NCBI GenBank assembly: GCA_026260175.1
Contig: JAKCWW010000655.1
Span: 29,261-80,424 of the forward strand
From: Reticulitermes lucifugus
Lineage: Eukaryota; Arthropoda; Insecta; Blattodea; Rhinotermitidae
DNA length: 51,164 bases
Direction of reading: 5' to 3'
How positions within the stretch are numbered: position 1 is the stretch's first letter; each line of letters opens with the position of its first letter. Positions 41,901 to 46,552 of the stretch are shown here, piece by piece. Both the position numbers and the translations under genes were made by a program. The notes under the pieces were generated by a model. It did no database searches and was not told where the DNA came from. It saw nothing but the letters and a program-made list of their open reading frames with translations.

Positions 41901-42009
41901 CATTTCTTTATAGGATCATCGAAGAAACGCGATGCCGGGCGTTCAGCAAGTCCACTGAGCGACGGTTCGACGTCTCACGTGACGTCGAGATCTTCGAGAC
42001 AGCCATTAC
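8071..42009 (+). CDS. CAP-Gly domain protein, partial, seven exons
   Basis: Joined exons 8071-8472, 9868-10161, 12089-12971, 14202-14552, 16462-17374, 18796-18938 and 41914-42009 give 3082 nt: 1027 codons plus one base, with no internal stop. Successive junction phases are 0, 0, 1, 1, 2, 1, each matched on both sides. A single CAP-Gly domain spans about residues 123-190. The rest is low-complexity and rich in Ser, Thr, Asp and Gln, with a basic patch around residues 870-948. CAP-Gly domains of the CLIP, dynactin and CEP350 type bind the acidic C-terminal tails of alpha-tubulin and EB proteins, so a microtubule-associated role is expected. The block around residue 877 (RWDAVMNKI followed by a basic NLKEVKSKVF stretch) reminds me of insect toucan/MTUS-like spindle proteins, but I could not confirm this and give no symbol. 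Start and end lie outside the recognised exons. Confidence 0.88.
8462..8760 (+). repeat. Degenerate tandem repeat that begins on the exon 1 splice donor
   Basis: The word GTGGCACCAAGGTAGG, which spans the exon 1 donor, recurs perfectly at 8683. Diverged copies start at 8546, 8611 and 8746, with spacing 63-84 nt. Other shared words are CATTACATAACA and GTGCACAAAGTGGCAC. A (GT)n run sits at 8511-8531. The copy at 8683 carries a second complete donor-like AAG|GTAGGA. Confidence 0.7.
8473..9867 (+). other. Intron 1
   Basis: GTAGGC...AAG. Apart from the donor repeat at its 5' end no structured element is recognised. The 77-residue frame at 9719-9952 overlaps exon 2 in another frame and is not coding. 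Confidence 0.8.
9868..10161 (+). CDS. Exon 2: core of CAP-Gly domain
   Basis: Encodes residues 135-232, with acceptor AAG at 9865-9867 and donor CAG|GTGAGG at 10162, both phase 0. Residues 135-190 are unmistakable CAP-Gly: VGILRYYG, then GLFCGVELDEP, the signature loop GLNDGSVQGVRYF, then HGIIAP. The usual GKNDG signature reads GLNDG here, so the lysine that commonly contacts the bound C-terminal tail is leucine. The remaining residues are acidic and hydrophobic (DESGPFSLLDDITMEQMEDHLQ), possibly a short helix. This is the only domain I can name with confidence. Confidence 0.93.
11040..11530. repeat. Degenerate tandem repeat, period about 130 nt
   Basis: Recurring words in the same order: ATAAAGCC (11101, 11366 and 11512 as ATAAAGTCC), TTTTCAG near 11090, 11210 and 11345, and CCCATAA/CCCACAA after a T-rich run. 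Copies are strongly diverged, so the number (about four) is approximate. Confidence 0.4.
11625..11860. repeat. Dispersed repeat family F, copy 1 (TTAA-type MITE?)
   Basis: Begins CCTTCTAAAGCCCAG and ends GTTTAAAGGGTTAA. Shares TTCCGCATTTTACCCACACAG and GAGCATTAAGTGACTAG with the copies at 20517-20730 and 46358-46552. Ends of the CCCTTTAAAG/TTAA kind suggest a piggyBac-like MITE; this is inference. Confidence 0.5.
12089..12971 (+). CDS. Exon 3: Ser/Gln-rich region with internal repeat
   Basis: Encodes residues 233-526 plus the first base of codon 527. The acceptor is CAG at 12086-12088, or TAG at 12083-12085 three bases earlier (a NAGNAG pair), after a pyrimidine-rich tract. The donor is CAG|GTGTGT at 12972, phase 1. 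It begins SATSTPTPSS. Two tandem copies of a segment of about 40 residues follow: QLSKHNSLELDESVGI, then QLSKQSSFELDESLGI. The second half is acidic and Ser-rich with LPDDALDSIF and LSDN/LSPEDLP motifs. No enzyme domain is visible; it is probably disordered with phosphorylatable S-P sites. Confidence 0.85.
12972..14201 (+). other. Intron 3
   Basis: GTGTGT...TAG, no repeat recognised except the trinucleotide run at 14108-14148 shortly before the acceptor. Confidence 0.8.
14108..14148. repeat. (AAT)n microsatellite
   Basis: About 13 AAT units, ending 52 bases before the exon 4 acceptor. Confidence 0.97.
14202..14552 (+). CDS. Exon 4: Ser/Thr-rich region with acidic stretch
   Basis: Encodes the rest of codon 527, residues 528-643 and one base of codon 644. 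The acceptor is TTAG at 14200-14201 after TTGCTTGT. The donor is CTAG|GTAAGC at 14553, a strong site. Both phases are 1, so exon length (351) is a multiple of three and the exon could be skipped without frame loss. It starts ATSTGTPSRSS, similar in composition to the start of exon 3. It also contains FVTSVTSITSLDNGYQGDGE and an acidic DSDFFTESDADTHDD run. No catalytic motif is seen. Confidence 0.83.
15131..15425 (-). repeat. SINE family C, copy 2
   Basis: On the - strand the head reads GGTGGCACACTTGGTTGAGG, then the B box GGGTTCGATTCCC (complement of 15357-15369). The body is shared with 40665-40915 (GTTAGAGGCTGA, AGGGATTATGTCAATGAAAA, TTAGCCCTACGCACCGGCCG). Confidence 0.85.
15827..16340. repeat. 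Long foldback (imperfect inverted repeat)
   Basis: The left arm runs about 15827-16050, the right arm about 16110-16340. Matching inverted words are GTGTGGCAAC, ATTCACAAATGAACTGTCA, AATGCATGTCA and TTTCCCAAATAC. The arms are about 80 percent alike and more than 150 nt long, so the intron transcript could form a large hairpin. Likely an old foldback transposon. Confidence 0.7.
16462..17374 (+). CDS. Exon 5: long Ser-rich exon ending in a basic block
   Basis: Encodes the rest of codon 644, residues 645-947 and two bases of codon 948. The acceptor is CTGCAG at 16456-16461 after a T-rich tract. The donor is AAG|GTAAGT at 17375, close to the perfect consensus, phase 2. The N-terminal half is polar and acidic; the C-terminal half turns basic (SKKYKVPKKNVHSKVKAM). 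It contains the block VGRWDAVMNKIAQGQAEQ followed by PRNLKEVKSKVF, about residues 875-907, which looks conserved and may bind microtubules or form a helix. It ends RTLKENSPLKAKR. No domain from a standard family is certain. Confidence 0.87.
17513..17600. repeat. Repeat family F fragment
   Basis: Shares ACCACCTGCTTTAAT and CTGCGCATTTTCTCAC with 20540-20600. Confidence 0.4.
17943..17975. repeat. (ACT)n microsatellite
   Basis: About eleven ACT units. Confidence 0.97.
18796..18938 (+). CDS. Exon 6: short Ser-rich exon before the 23-kb intron
   Basis: Encodes the last base of codon 948, residues 949-995 and one base of codon 996. It has two candidate acceptors six bases apart: CAG ending 18789, and CAG ending 18795. 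Both keep frame, giving SCRSRTS or RSRTS. The donor is TCA|GTGAGT at 18939, phase 1. The residues are SRTSQQQEAPGHGTTSPNSS then LHSSISDVSVSQSHALGKAS. If the donor is not used, translation stops almost at once at TAA 18946-18948, so intron retention here would give a truncated protein ending SSSLSE. Confidence 0.78.
19205..19350. repeat. Compound trinucleotide microsatellite
   Basis: Runs of TTG, GCC/GTC and ATC types in series. The Met/Thr- and His/Arg-rich open frames over it are artefacts. Confidence 0.95.
20517..20730. repeat. Repeat family F, copy 2
   Basis: CCTTTAAAGCCCAG at the left. TCCGCATTTTGCCTGCACAG and CAGCATTAACTGATT match copy 1. TACCATCTGCTTTAAC and CACAGTAAAC match copy 3. 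Confidence 0.55.
21009..21122. repeat. Perfect 57-bp tandem duplication
   Basis: Unit 21009-21065 is repeated without mismatch at 21066-21122 (starts ACGGGAGACGGTCAGTTGCT). Identity implies a recent duplication or an assembly artefact. Confidence 0.95.
21295..21523. mobile_element. hAT-type MITE with 8-bp target duplication
   Basis: The left end is CAGTAGCGTACACAAGG; the right end inverted is CAGCAGTGTAGACAACC. Flanks are AGTCCGTA (21287-21294) and AGTCCATA (21524-21531), 7 of 8 identical. The interior has G-runs (21481-21501) and no coding capacity. Confidence 0.75.
21662..22090. mobile_element. Retroelement-like fragment bearing a hammerhead ribozyme
   Basis: The outer words TAAAATAAATCTTACTCC (left) and GGAGTAAGATTTATTTTA (right) are inverted copies. 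The ribozyme at 21977-22019 is followed by TTTTTTAATAAAATTGTG and GTGCACATTTGTCGG, matching the downstream box of the 6251-6519 element. Confidence 0.55.
21977..22019 (+). ncRNA. Hammerhead ribozyme, type I, short stem III (copy 3)
   Basis: Stem I is GCCC (21977-21980) with GGGC (22016-22019). The core CTGAAGA is at 21981-21987. Stem II is GAACCA (21989-21994) with TGGTTC (22000-22005), six perfect pairs and a five-base loop. GAAA is at 22006-22009. Stem III is the palindrome ACATGT (22009-22014). GUC cleavage follows C22015. Every invariant base is present. Confidence 0.82.
22331..22480 (-). repeat. SINE family D, copy 1
   Basis: Shares GGTCGTGGCCTAA, a CGGCATATGCCTGGAGTA block and a GGAAAACTCGGAAAA block with 47485-47650 (GGTCGTGGCCTGA, CGGCATTTTCCTGGAGGTA, GAAAACCACGCAAAA). 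A tRNA-like head on the - strand is suggested by GCATTCTACCCACTCGACAA. Confidence 0.55.
22887..23124 (-). repeat. SINE family B, copy 2
   Basis: Full-length, best-preserved - strand copy: GTGGCCGCGCGGTCTAAGGC head (complement of 23100-23119) and a B box complementary to GGGATTCGAAACC (23050-23062), then the shared body ending CTAGGGGCTGTCGAG. Confidence 0.85.
23345..23390 (-). ncRNA. Decayed hammerhead ribozyme
   Basis: On the - strand: CTGAAGA (23382-23376), stem II GGCTA/TAGCC, GAAAC. Beyond that ACATAC replaces the palindrome, the cleavage site is gone and stem I is weak. Probably inactive. Confidence 0.6.
23601..23741. repeat. Imperfect inverted repeat
   Basis: TGCTGACGATTCAAGTGTTC and GGGACGTAACGCCGT pair with ACGGCGTTACATCCC and GAAGACTTGAGTCGTCAGTA, with a loop of about 70 nt holding CAGAAGATG. 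Foldback-like. Confidence 0.7.
24041..24482. repeat. Two-unit tandem repeat, about 220 bp each
   Basis: Each unit runs CCGTCTGTCC-like start, GCGGCTCCCACTGGACG, TGAAATTTGATA-like segment, TTTATTGGTGCCGGCGA-like segment and TATCAGGCT. The first is about 24041-24262, the second 24263-24482, and they are diverged. Confidence 0.7.
24590..25023 (+). promoter_or_regulatory. Possible internal promoter and 5' leader region
   Basis: About 1 kb upstream of the candidate alternative first exon, base composition rises in G+C and CpG (24590-24770). An insect-like initiator TCAGTTGTG occurs at 24963, followed by 60 nt of leader-like sequence and a usable donor GAG|GTGTGT at 25024. This fits a non-coding 5' exon. 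It is weak evidence on its own, included because it lies just upstream of 25983-26052. Confidence 0.25.
25983..26052 (+). CDS. Candidate alternative first coding exon (short isoform)
   Basis: ATG at 25983 has A at -3 and G at +4. It opens a frame of 23 codons plus one base, MGAHGSKERLISPSRTRF then PSLKR. The frame ends exactly at a near-consensus donor AGAG|GTGAGTAAG (intron from 26053), phase 1, which is the phase exon 7 (41914) requires; splicing would give Gly at the joint. The N-terminus MGxxxSK resembles an N-myristoylation signal. If real, this isoform lacks the CAP-Gly and Ser-rich exons and starts from a promoter inside the 23-kb intron. It could instead be a chance ORF; transcript data would decide. 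Confidence 0.55.
26250..26731. repeat. 37-bp minisatellite, about 12 units
   Basis: Consensus unit begins ACGTGATTACCTCAGTTGAC and ends AGAACCTGCCAACCCAT. Units are in one orientation, with variants at fixed positions (ACGTG or ACCTG start; TTGAC, TTGGC or CTGAC) and one unit short by two bases. Edges decay toward 26731. It lies in the intron 200 bp after the donor of the candidate alternative first exon. Confidence 0.95.
27040..27175 (-). mobile_element. Hammerhead-bearing retroelement fragment
   Basis: On the - strand the ribozyme (27170-27129) is followed by a tail with CAGTGCATTTGTTGG and TTTTTTAATTTGTG, as in the other copies, ending near GGAGGATATAATGTG. Confidence 0.65.
27129..27170 (-). 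ncRNA. Hammerhead ribozyme, type I, short stem III (copy 4)
   Basis: On the - strand: stem I CCCC (27170-27167) with GGGG (27132-27129); core CTGATGA (27166-27160); stem II GGCTT (27158-27154) with AAGCT (27149-27145), loop of four bases; GAAA (27144-27141); palindromic stem III ACATATGT (27141-27134); UA cleavage site at 27133. All invariant bases are present. Confidence 0.8.
27521..27607 (+). promoter_or_regulatory. Possible second initiator plus strong donor
   Basis: TCAGTTGGGG at 27521 resembles an insect initiator. 87 nt later comes an excellent donor, TCGG|GTAAGTCTC at 27608, in a locally CpG-rich stretch (27560-27790). No ATG frame leads into it, so any exon here would be non-coding 5' leader. 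Speculative. Confidence 0.2.
28127..28268 (-). pseudogene. Transposase-like fragment (possible hAT)
   Basis: On the - strand a frame without ATG runs from a stop near 28268 to a TAG near 28127. It includes DKPFCEHFFSKTNAVKNLYI followed by NRLDGERQQIVLQLLKYLQI. It looks like real protein sequence rather than random translation. Its downstream neighbour (28430-28495) resembles a hAT end, so a hAT transposase remnant is my best guess. Confidence 0.35.
28430..28495. mobile_element. hAT-type terminus
   Basis: GGCCGCATGCGGCCCACGGG followed by TTTTGCACATCGCTG matches the common hAT end with GGCCGCATGCGGCCC. A related word (GTGCGTGCGGGCCGCAG) is at 22776. Confidence 0.5.
28535..28804. mobile_element. 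MITE with perfect 8-bp target duplication
   Basis: The left end is CATAGGCGCAACTTGG; the right end inverted is CATAGGCGTAACTTGG (15 of 16). AATTAGGC flanks both sides (28527-28534 and 28805-28812). 270 bp, noncoding, contains the single N at 28562. An 8-bp duplication fits the hAT superfamily. Confidence 0.88.
29666..29947. mobile_element. hAT-like MITE, copy 1 of an inverted pair
   Basis: The ends are CAGGGCCGCCGAGA and, inverted, CAGTGCCGACGAGA. The interior matches 32120-32396 in reverse, including CTGACTGTCAGTTGCAGAGT and GACTTGGGCTCAGTTTGAAA. Confidence 0.7.
30179..30440 (-). repeat. Unclassified dispersed repeat G, copy 1
   Basis: The - strand carries CCCTGAAGACGGAGGCACCA and a frame with YSYQRKHTVSLPRI. 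Similar structure at 49040-49170. The ribozyme-like core CTGAAGA is present but GAAA is broken (CAAAG). No gene. Confidence 0.45.
30931..30972 (-). ncRNA. Decayed hammerhead-like sequence
   Basis: On the - strand, stem II GGTGGC/GCCACC, then GAAACATGTC and flanking ATGCT/AGCAT that can pair as stem I, but the CTGANGA core is reduced to CTG. Inactive by inspection. Confidence 0.5.
31448..31640 (+). repeat. SINE family B, copy 3
   Basis: + strand head GTGGCCGCGCGGTCTAAGGC at 31451-31470 (A-box region), B box GGGTTCGAATCCC at 31503-31515, then the shared body GTCTGTCTCTTGTGAGTGTT. Confidence 0.88.
32120..32396. mobile_element. hAT-like MITE, copy 2 of an inverted pair
   Basis: Reverse-oriented relative of 29666-29947: AAATTACCGGGGCCCGGCGG, CAAGCCCAAGTCACCCTGCA and the end AGCGGCCCTG. 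No clear target duplication. Confidence 0.7.
32650..33165 (-). pseudogene. LINE 3' end remnant
   Basis: The - strand reads as a frame-broken relative of the C-terminal end of RTE/jockey-type ORFs: an EEYEMVGAC-like stretch where RRWAGHVARM is usual, then DWI-LAQ and a W-V-VINFRVP-like end. An untranslated tail shared with 45070-45415 follows (TTATGGAACCCGAAAGTT, CAGTCCACA). Many stops. Confidence 0.5.
33302..33319. repeat. (CT)n microsatellite
   Basis: CT dinucleotide run. Confidence 0.95.
33450..33487. repeat. Palindromic (ATG)n(ATC)n microsatellite
   Basis: ATGATGATGATCATCATCAT is a perfect 20-bp self-complementary repeat switching strand at its centre. Confidence 0.95.
33606..33745 (+). 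repeat. SINE family A, copy 2 (head preserved)
   Basis: AGTAGCTCAGTGTAGTGACT is an A-box-like tRNA start; GGATTCCATTCC is the B box. It is then followed by GGGCCCACCA-type body words as in 49670-49925 read in reverse. Confidence 0.65.
34385..34425 (-). ncRNA. Decayed hammerhead-like sequence
   Basis: On the - strand CTGGAAAAGGA, GGTTCATCC, GAAACGTTGGC. Only the GAAAC and stem II side resemble the ribozyme; the core is altered. Confidence 0.3.
35961..36162. repeat. Tandem duplication, about 100-bp unit
   Basis: AACCTCAATGACGTAAGCGT at 35962 and AACCTCAGTGACGTAAGCGT at 36061 each begin a unit ending ATTTTATCAATT. About 90 percent identical. Confidence 0.92.
36994..37426. mobile_element. hAT-like element interrupted by an assembly gap
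   Basis: The left end is CAGGGGCGCACCCA; the right end inverted is CAGGTGCGCACCCA (13 of 14). Flanks are TATAGTTG (36986-36993) and TACAGTTG (37427-37434). The interior contains the N gap, so its true length is unknown. Confidence 0.78.
37353..37402. other. Assembly gap (50 N)
   Basis: Fifty consecutive N, a round number typical of an unsized scaffold join. Confidence 0.99.
38040..38225 (-). repeat. SINE family D, copy 2
   Basis: Diverged: GACGATTTAGTGTCGAATGG, a GGAATTTGCCTAGAGCGACTG block and GAAATTCGAAACGCGC (B-box complement). Confidence 0.45.
38749..38898. mobile_element. Short hAT-like MITE (150 bp)
   Basis: The left end is CAGGGGTGCACAAATCC; the right end inverted is TAGCGGTGCACAAATTT. 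Flanks are CTGTAATA (38741-38748) and CTGTAATG (38899-38906). Related fragments lie at 39344-39425 and, inverted, 47190-47355. Confidence 0.75.
39344..39425. mobile_element. Truncated relative of the 38749 MITE
   Basis: CAGGGGTGCACAAATTCC, then AGGTCGCC and TGTCGCCTAACAATTGTAGG follow the order of 38749-38825. No right end. Confidence 0.6.
40665..40915 (-). repeat. SINE family C, copy 3
   Basis: - strand head GGTGGCGCAGTTGGTTGAGG and GGTCGCGGGTTCGAT B box, body as at 15131-15425. Confidence 0.85.
41299..41372. repeat. Rearranged tail of the hammerhead-bearing element
   Basis: CACATTATATCGACCGTGCA matches 27045 forward. AGTGCATTTGTTGGTTTTTT matches the same element in reverse. So two outer segments are joined head to head and the ribozyme is missing. 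Confidence 0.55.
41914..42009 (+). CDS. Exon 7: basic Ser-rich exon after the giant intron
   Basis: The acceptor is TTTCTTTATAG ending at 41913. The frame left by exon 6 (phase 1) reads through without a stop: RSSKKRDAGRSASPLSDGST, then SHVTSRSSRQPL. The composition matches exons 5-6. The donor is TTAC|GTAAGT at 42010, phase 1, so the exon is 96 nt and symmetric and could be a cassette. If this donor is ignored the frame stays open for 37 more codons, Ser/Gly/Arg-rich, to TAA at 42120-42122, so a short terminal form is also conceivable. The distance from exon 6 makes this the least certain junction, but splice strength, phase and composition all agree. Confidence 0.66.
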
Positions 42010-42351
42010 GTAAGTACAACAGGTTCTCCTCAACCGGAACTCCAGGTTCCAATGTCAGTCGGTTCTCAGGTTACTCACGGGGTTTTCGTTTCAATTCGTA
42101 TAGGAAGGTGTTATACGAGTAAATTTTATTTAACTTATTTAATCCTGAAATTCATCCAAATTATGCCTCAAAATTTAGTCCCTACTTCACAGTAAACATA
42201 TTGAATTTCAATTTTAAATATGTGTAATACTCTTCAAGGAACATACCCAAGTTTTTCCTGAAAATCGGATGAACTCACAATTACACTGTGTTCTAAAAAT
42301 GAATTCCTTAATGTTAAAGTAGATGGTAGAAGTACAAGTAAAAATGGTATC

Positions 42352-42565
42352 CCTGTCCACGCCATGAAGGCATATAGGGGGAGCAGAAGCATAGCTCCAC
42401 GCATTCTAACCTCGGCGTTAGGTGGTGAGTGGTCAACATCACGCCCCGGTCGCTTTACCCCGATACCCACTGAATAAGAGGCTGGCTGGGCCCCAGAGCC
42501 GGTCTGGACGTTTCGGAGAAGAGAAAAATTTATTGCCCCTGTCGGGATAAAGTAGATGGTACATG
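42352..42565 (-). repeat. SINE family A, copy 3
   Basis: Contains CACGCCATGAAGGCATA, GGTCGCTTTACCCCGATACC, GGCTGGCTGGGCCCCAGAGC and GAGAAGAGAAAAATTTATTG. Aligns with 46128-46345 and 49670-49925. Confidence 0.85.
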
Positions 42566-42604
42566 GTAACAACTGTGCTTTGAGCGGTTAAACTGACACA
42601 TGGT

Positions 42605-42690
42605 TCGAGTTGGCTGAAGCCGTGACACTTCTGACTTGTGTTCGTTAGGTGCTGGGTTCGAATTATGGCCGGTGTACCGACAGCCCTGAC
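42605..42690 (+). repeat. tRNA-like fragment
   Basis: GTTGGCTGAAGCCG resembles an A-box region and GGGTTCGAATTATG a B box 40 nt later. Not a complete tRNA. Confidence 0.4.
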
Positions 42691-42854
42691 AGTTTTTCTT
42701 CGTAATGTATCTTGTTCATTCCAGATGCCAGGAGAGTATCTTAAGTTATGCCACTACCGCTTCTTTCCACATCCTTTCCCATGCATATCATCCAGAAATT
42801 CGACGCTGTATAGTCTGAGTTACTGAGTGCCATTAAATAAACAAGTATACAAAT

Positions 42855-43030
42855 AAAGTGCCTTAAAGTGACCGAGTCACTCTGGGTTTAAATCCCAGAC
42901 ATTCATCCAACCAAAGTTCTTGCCAAAAAGCACGTATTGCCATTTTAACAGGAGTCTTTAGTATAATCACGCCAAGGCCCCCAGTAAAGACGGGAAATCC
43001 GTTAACGTAAGCGAAGTCCCCCGTAGAGTT
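42855..43030 (+). repeat. SINE-like repeat family E, copy 2
   Basis: GGGTTTAAATCCCAG (B box), ATCCAACCAAAGTTCTTGCC, AGTAAAGACGGGAAATCCGT and TAACGTAAGC; matches 2085-2275. Confidence 0.55.
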
Positions 43031-44172
43031 TTAAGGTTCCCGTGTCATGGCCGAGCAGTGCATTTCTTACTCAGGAGTGACTTTTTGGTTGGTTTTAGTT
43101 GGTTCCGTAGGTTATTTCACCCTGCGGATGACAGCTGCGACGTGTGCAGAAATTTTGGGGAAATCTTTATTCCTTTTCGCAACCAGACCCCGAAAGCCTG
43201 TCTTACGTATGGGTTATTGTAATGCTTGTGCACTTGTAGTTTTGCCACCTGCGATTCCCTCTTCGTAAAATTATATTTAGTCAGAACTGTTCCCCGTTTT
43301 TGTCCTCGAAGAATCCAATTTTGAATGTATCGGTGGCATTAATTACGTGAAATGAAACCCATTCCACTCTCTTCATACTATTCTGCTTGTTAATTGCTGT
43401 AGACGGTACCGTTGAGGGCAGGTTCCTTACAGTAGACTGTATCGGATTGACGCATCGACCGTGAAGTTTTGCAACCGTGTGATTGCATATGAATTAGCAA
43501 CTTGCAGAGACGAAATTACAAGTGTCACGTAATATGAATACGATGCTTCACATACAAACAGTCAACGCAGCGGACGCGCCTAAATTTAAAGTACAGCAGA
43601 ACAAAATAATCATACTCAATCGGTTTCCCGGAGCCTCGTTATTTTAAAATATCGACTATTTGAGGTAACTACGCCGTCCTCGACTAGATATTCCGACTAT
43701 TTTCCCTGAGACAGGTCATATGAACAGGAAACAGAAGCCACGCGTGTTATATCAGCCATCCACTCCTAAGCAACACATGACGAAGGACTAAAGTCCGATC
43801 CTAGCCGGGGCATTTACACCACCATGGCGGCAAGATGAAGGCAGTGATAGTGTAGCAGTGTTCTGTCTGGCCATATGGCATATATTTAGAGATCCAATTC
43901 GTTCTGCTTTTCCTGGGACAGTCCTGGTTTTATGGGTTCTAAAGAGCTCTGTTCCGGTGTCCTGCAAAATTCGGTTCGGGGTACTTAATGCCCAGGGGGT
44001 TTCCAGGTCATAAAAATACAATTCTTCGAACATTTTGACTTCCCACGGTGGCAGGAGTAAGAGGGAGGGAGGAAGATGTGTAGGTTAATGATTGTAGGGC
44101 CTGTACTGAGACTGCGAAGGATAAAGAACAGATATGTGGAATGAGTAAGTGAACTGAGTGTGTGATTTGAAT

Positions 44173-44274
44173 ATCATCGTTGTCGTCGTCATCATCATCA
44201 TCATCATCGTCATCGTAATTGCCTTCTTTATCTGTATATCACTTTATCTTAGTTACCTCATCCTAGTAGTGGTA

Positions 44275-44305
<31 letters not shown>

Positions 44306-44310
44306 TATAT
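44173..44310. repeat. Compound trinucleotide microsatellite
   Basis: GTC, ATC and later AAT/GAT runs separated by unique sequence. Confidence 0.92.
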
Positions 44311-45069
44311 TACTCTGCTTTCTTCAACGTTACGGGTTAAAAATTTTGCCTATTTCCCGCCACTGAAATGCTATTAAGTGTCCCGGTTTGTGCTTAAAAC
44401 TATGGGATTCCTGCATATATTCTACACGCGTCAGTCGATCCCTGTGACATCTAACCAAGCACCAACTCTAATCATTTCACATGATGTTATCATACATATT
44501 ATCATGTTTCGTGTGTTCCGCTTCCTCCGCCTCAGGCCTTAACTTCGCACATCGCGATTTTAAATGTTCGCATTTTGTCAAGAACATAGGTGACCTCGCA
44601 TGGGGAAGGTGTGCTGCAGTGACTTTGTGTGGTAATGGAAGCAACTCCAGAACTGTTTGAGTCTATATTAGGAGCTTCAGGTAGTCGTAGTGTAAAACTA
44701 TAGCTTTATTGCAGCGGCACTGTATGCCACCATAATCAGATCCTCGAATCTCGATTGAAAGTTTTATACATAGCCGGTGGAACTAAAACGCTGTCGTGTA
44801 CCGGCGGAGCCCTAGAGGCCGCCACGTATCCATAGATGCTGTGGTTAGTGGCGCCGGTTGCGAAGGTCGCTTTGTGGCGAGAATCCGAAGCAGTTCCACA
44901 AAGAATCGCACGTGAGTGCACACTGTAATGTATACAGCCTTTCGAGGGGTGTCCAAGTTCTTTTTCCCCCCCAGTAGTAGACCACATATCATAAATCCAT
45001 GTGTTTGCGGGCCGCATTAATTTTTTTATTGATAACGGTGGTGAAGTATACTCTGGTGGCTATTAAGAA

Positions 45070-45415
45070 ATACGGATTTGTTAGCGGTCCTCAAACGTAA
45101 TTCCATGGAGCAGAGCCTCGAGGCTAATGGTTTCTTAGCTAGCCAAGAAATGCCATGAATTTTATGGAACACGAAGGTTCATTCCGTGTACACAAGAGCC
45201 TACCACTTGTCCTTGAGCTAGGTGTATCCAGTCCACACCTTCCTGTTCAAAATATTTTAAGATTCTTTTTAATTTTATCGACCACTCTGCTCGAAGGTCA
45301 TCTGAACTGTTTCCTTTCTTTAGGTTCCCCCACTAATACCTTGTATAGGCCTACATTTCTTTCCTCGGCGTTCCATATGCTCCTATCTCATATTTGGTTC
45401 AGTGATCCCGACTTT
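45070..45415 (-). pseudogene. LINE 3' end remnant, second copy
   Basis: Aligns with 32870-33165: TTATGGAACACGAAGGTTCA, CTTGAGCTAGGTGTATCCAG, CCACACCTTCCTGTTC. Same - orientation, heavily decayed. Confidence 0.5.
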
Positions 45416-46127
45416 CATTGAATGACACTTGACGGCAGGCAGTACCAGAACGGTAGCGGCAGGCACGTGGTTAGGCTCTAGTGGTAGACTAGTTCATATG
45501 CGTTAGCTAATTAAAATAACTGTGGTAAATATGTCTGGGGGGCCGCACACTGACGTCCGGAGTGTCGCATGTCGGACACCTCTAGAGGCATTGAGTGATT
45601 GGAGGATACAGGCCTCCGTTCAGCGGCGACTATTTCCCACTTGGCGTTCCGGAATTGGCAGTATCGGTTGCCATCCACTGTTGTCGCGTGTCACTACAGC
45701 TGTCGTGTTGTGATCGCGACTGTGGAGCAGTCAGTATACACGCAGTCTCTTTCCAAGGCCTCGGTATAGCTGCAGCGCAGGGGTTAATGTGCCTAAACAG
45801 TAAATATCAGGCACTGTAAAATATTCTCCTTGCCCTGTGTTACAGTGGTTGGTATTTGAGGGTGAATTCGTAATAATAAGGCTGTCTGTTACAGATATCC
45901 CTATCAAAACTTAGTGCGTATTATTTATTACTGCCCTCCTTGCTGCCTCAGCCATGTCAGACTTTCATTGTAGTTTAATGAGAGAAAACATACGCAAACA
46001 AATAAGGCGCAGTGGTTGTTTCACCTTGCAAAGTGCTGTGCCTGTGCAAAATGTTATTCTGAGGCAGATAAGAAGTGTATGTACGTTCCAAATTAAACAT
46101 GTAAATCACAGTAAAAAGGTAAATTTG

Positions 46128-46345
46128 CCCCTGTGTACGCCATGAAGACATAAGTGATTGGTGGTACAGCTCCACTTATTCTTAACCTCGGTACTGGAGG
46201 TAAGTGGTCAGCCTCAAGCCCCAACCGCTTTATTCACGGGAAAGAACCCCGATACTCATTGAATAAAAGGCTGGGCGGGCCCCAGAGCTAGACTAGACTT
46301 TGCAGGAGAGAAAAATCTTTGCACCTGCCAGGATTCGAATCCGGG
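46128..46345 (-). repeat. SINE family A, copy 4
   Basis: TACGCCATGAAGACATA, CCCCGATACTCATTGAATAA, GGCTGGGCGGGCCCCAGAGC and a good B-box complement GGATTCGAATCC at 46331-46342. Confidence 0.85.
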
Positions 46346-46357
46346 ATTTAAATCACA

Positions 46358-46552
46358 GTACCGCTTGCTTTAACAATAAAAAGCTTAACATTCTGCGTAT
46401 TTATACGTTTTATATTATTTACAGTAAACCTATTACTTTGACAGGCAGCATTAAATGGCTGGTTTTGTAGCGGAGATGCAGGTGTTTCATGTGATGAAGG
46501 CAATGAATTTTTAAATGTCATGGAGATTAAATTCAGGCTCGAAGGGTTAATG
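46358..46552. repeat. Repeat family F, copy 3
   Basis: TACCGCTTGCTTTAACAATA, CAGTAAACC, CAGCATTAAATGGCTGG and the end CGAAGGGTTAA match copies 1 and 2. It abuts SINE copy 46128-46345. Confidence 0.55.

Larger units (their letters stand above)
18939..41913 (+). other. Intron 6, about 23 kb
   Basis: Bounded by GTGAGT and TTTATAG; both flanking exons have phase 1 across the junction. It is filled with SINEs, MITEs, foldbacks, satellites and hammerhead elements described separately, and holds the candidate alternative first exon at 25983-26052. Stretches not itemised (for example 19440-20516, 33780-34380, 34430-35960, 39460-40660) show only AT-rich sequence and small microsatellites. Confidence 0.65.
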
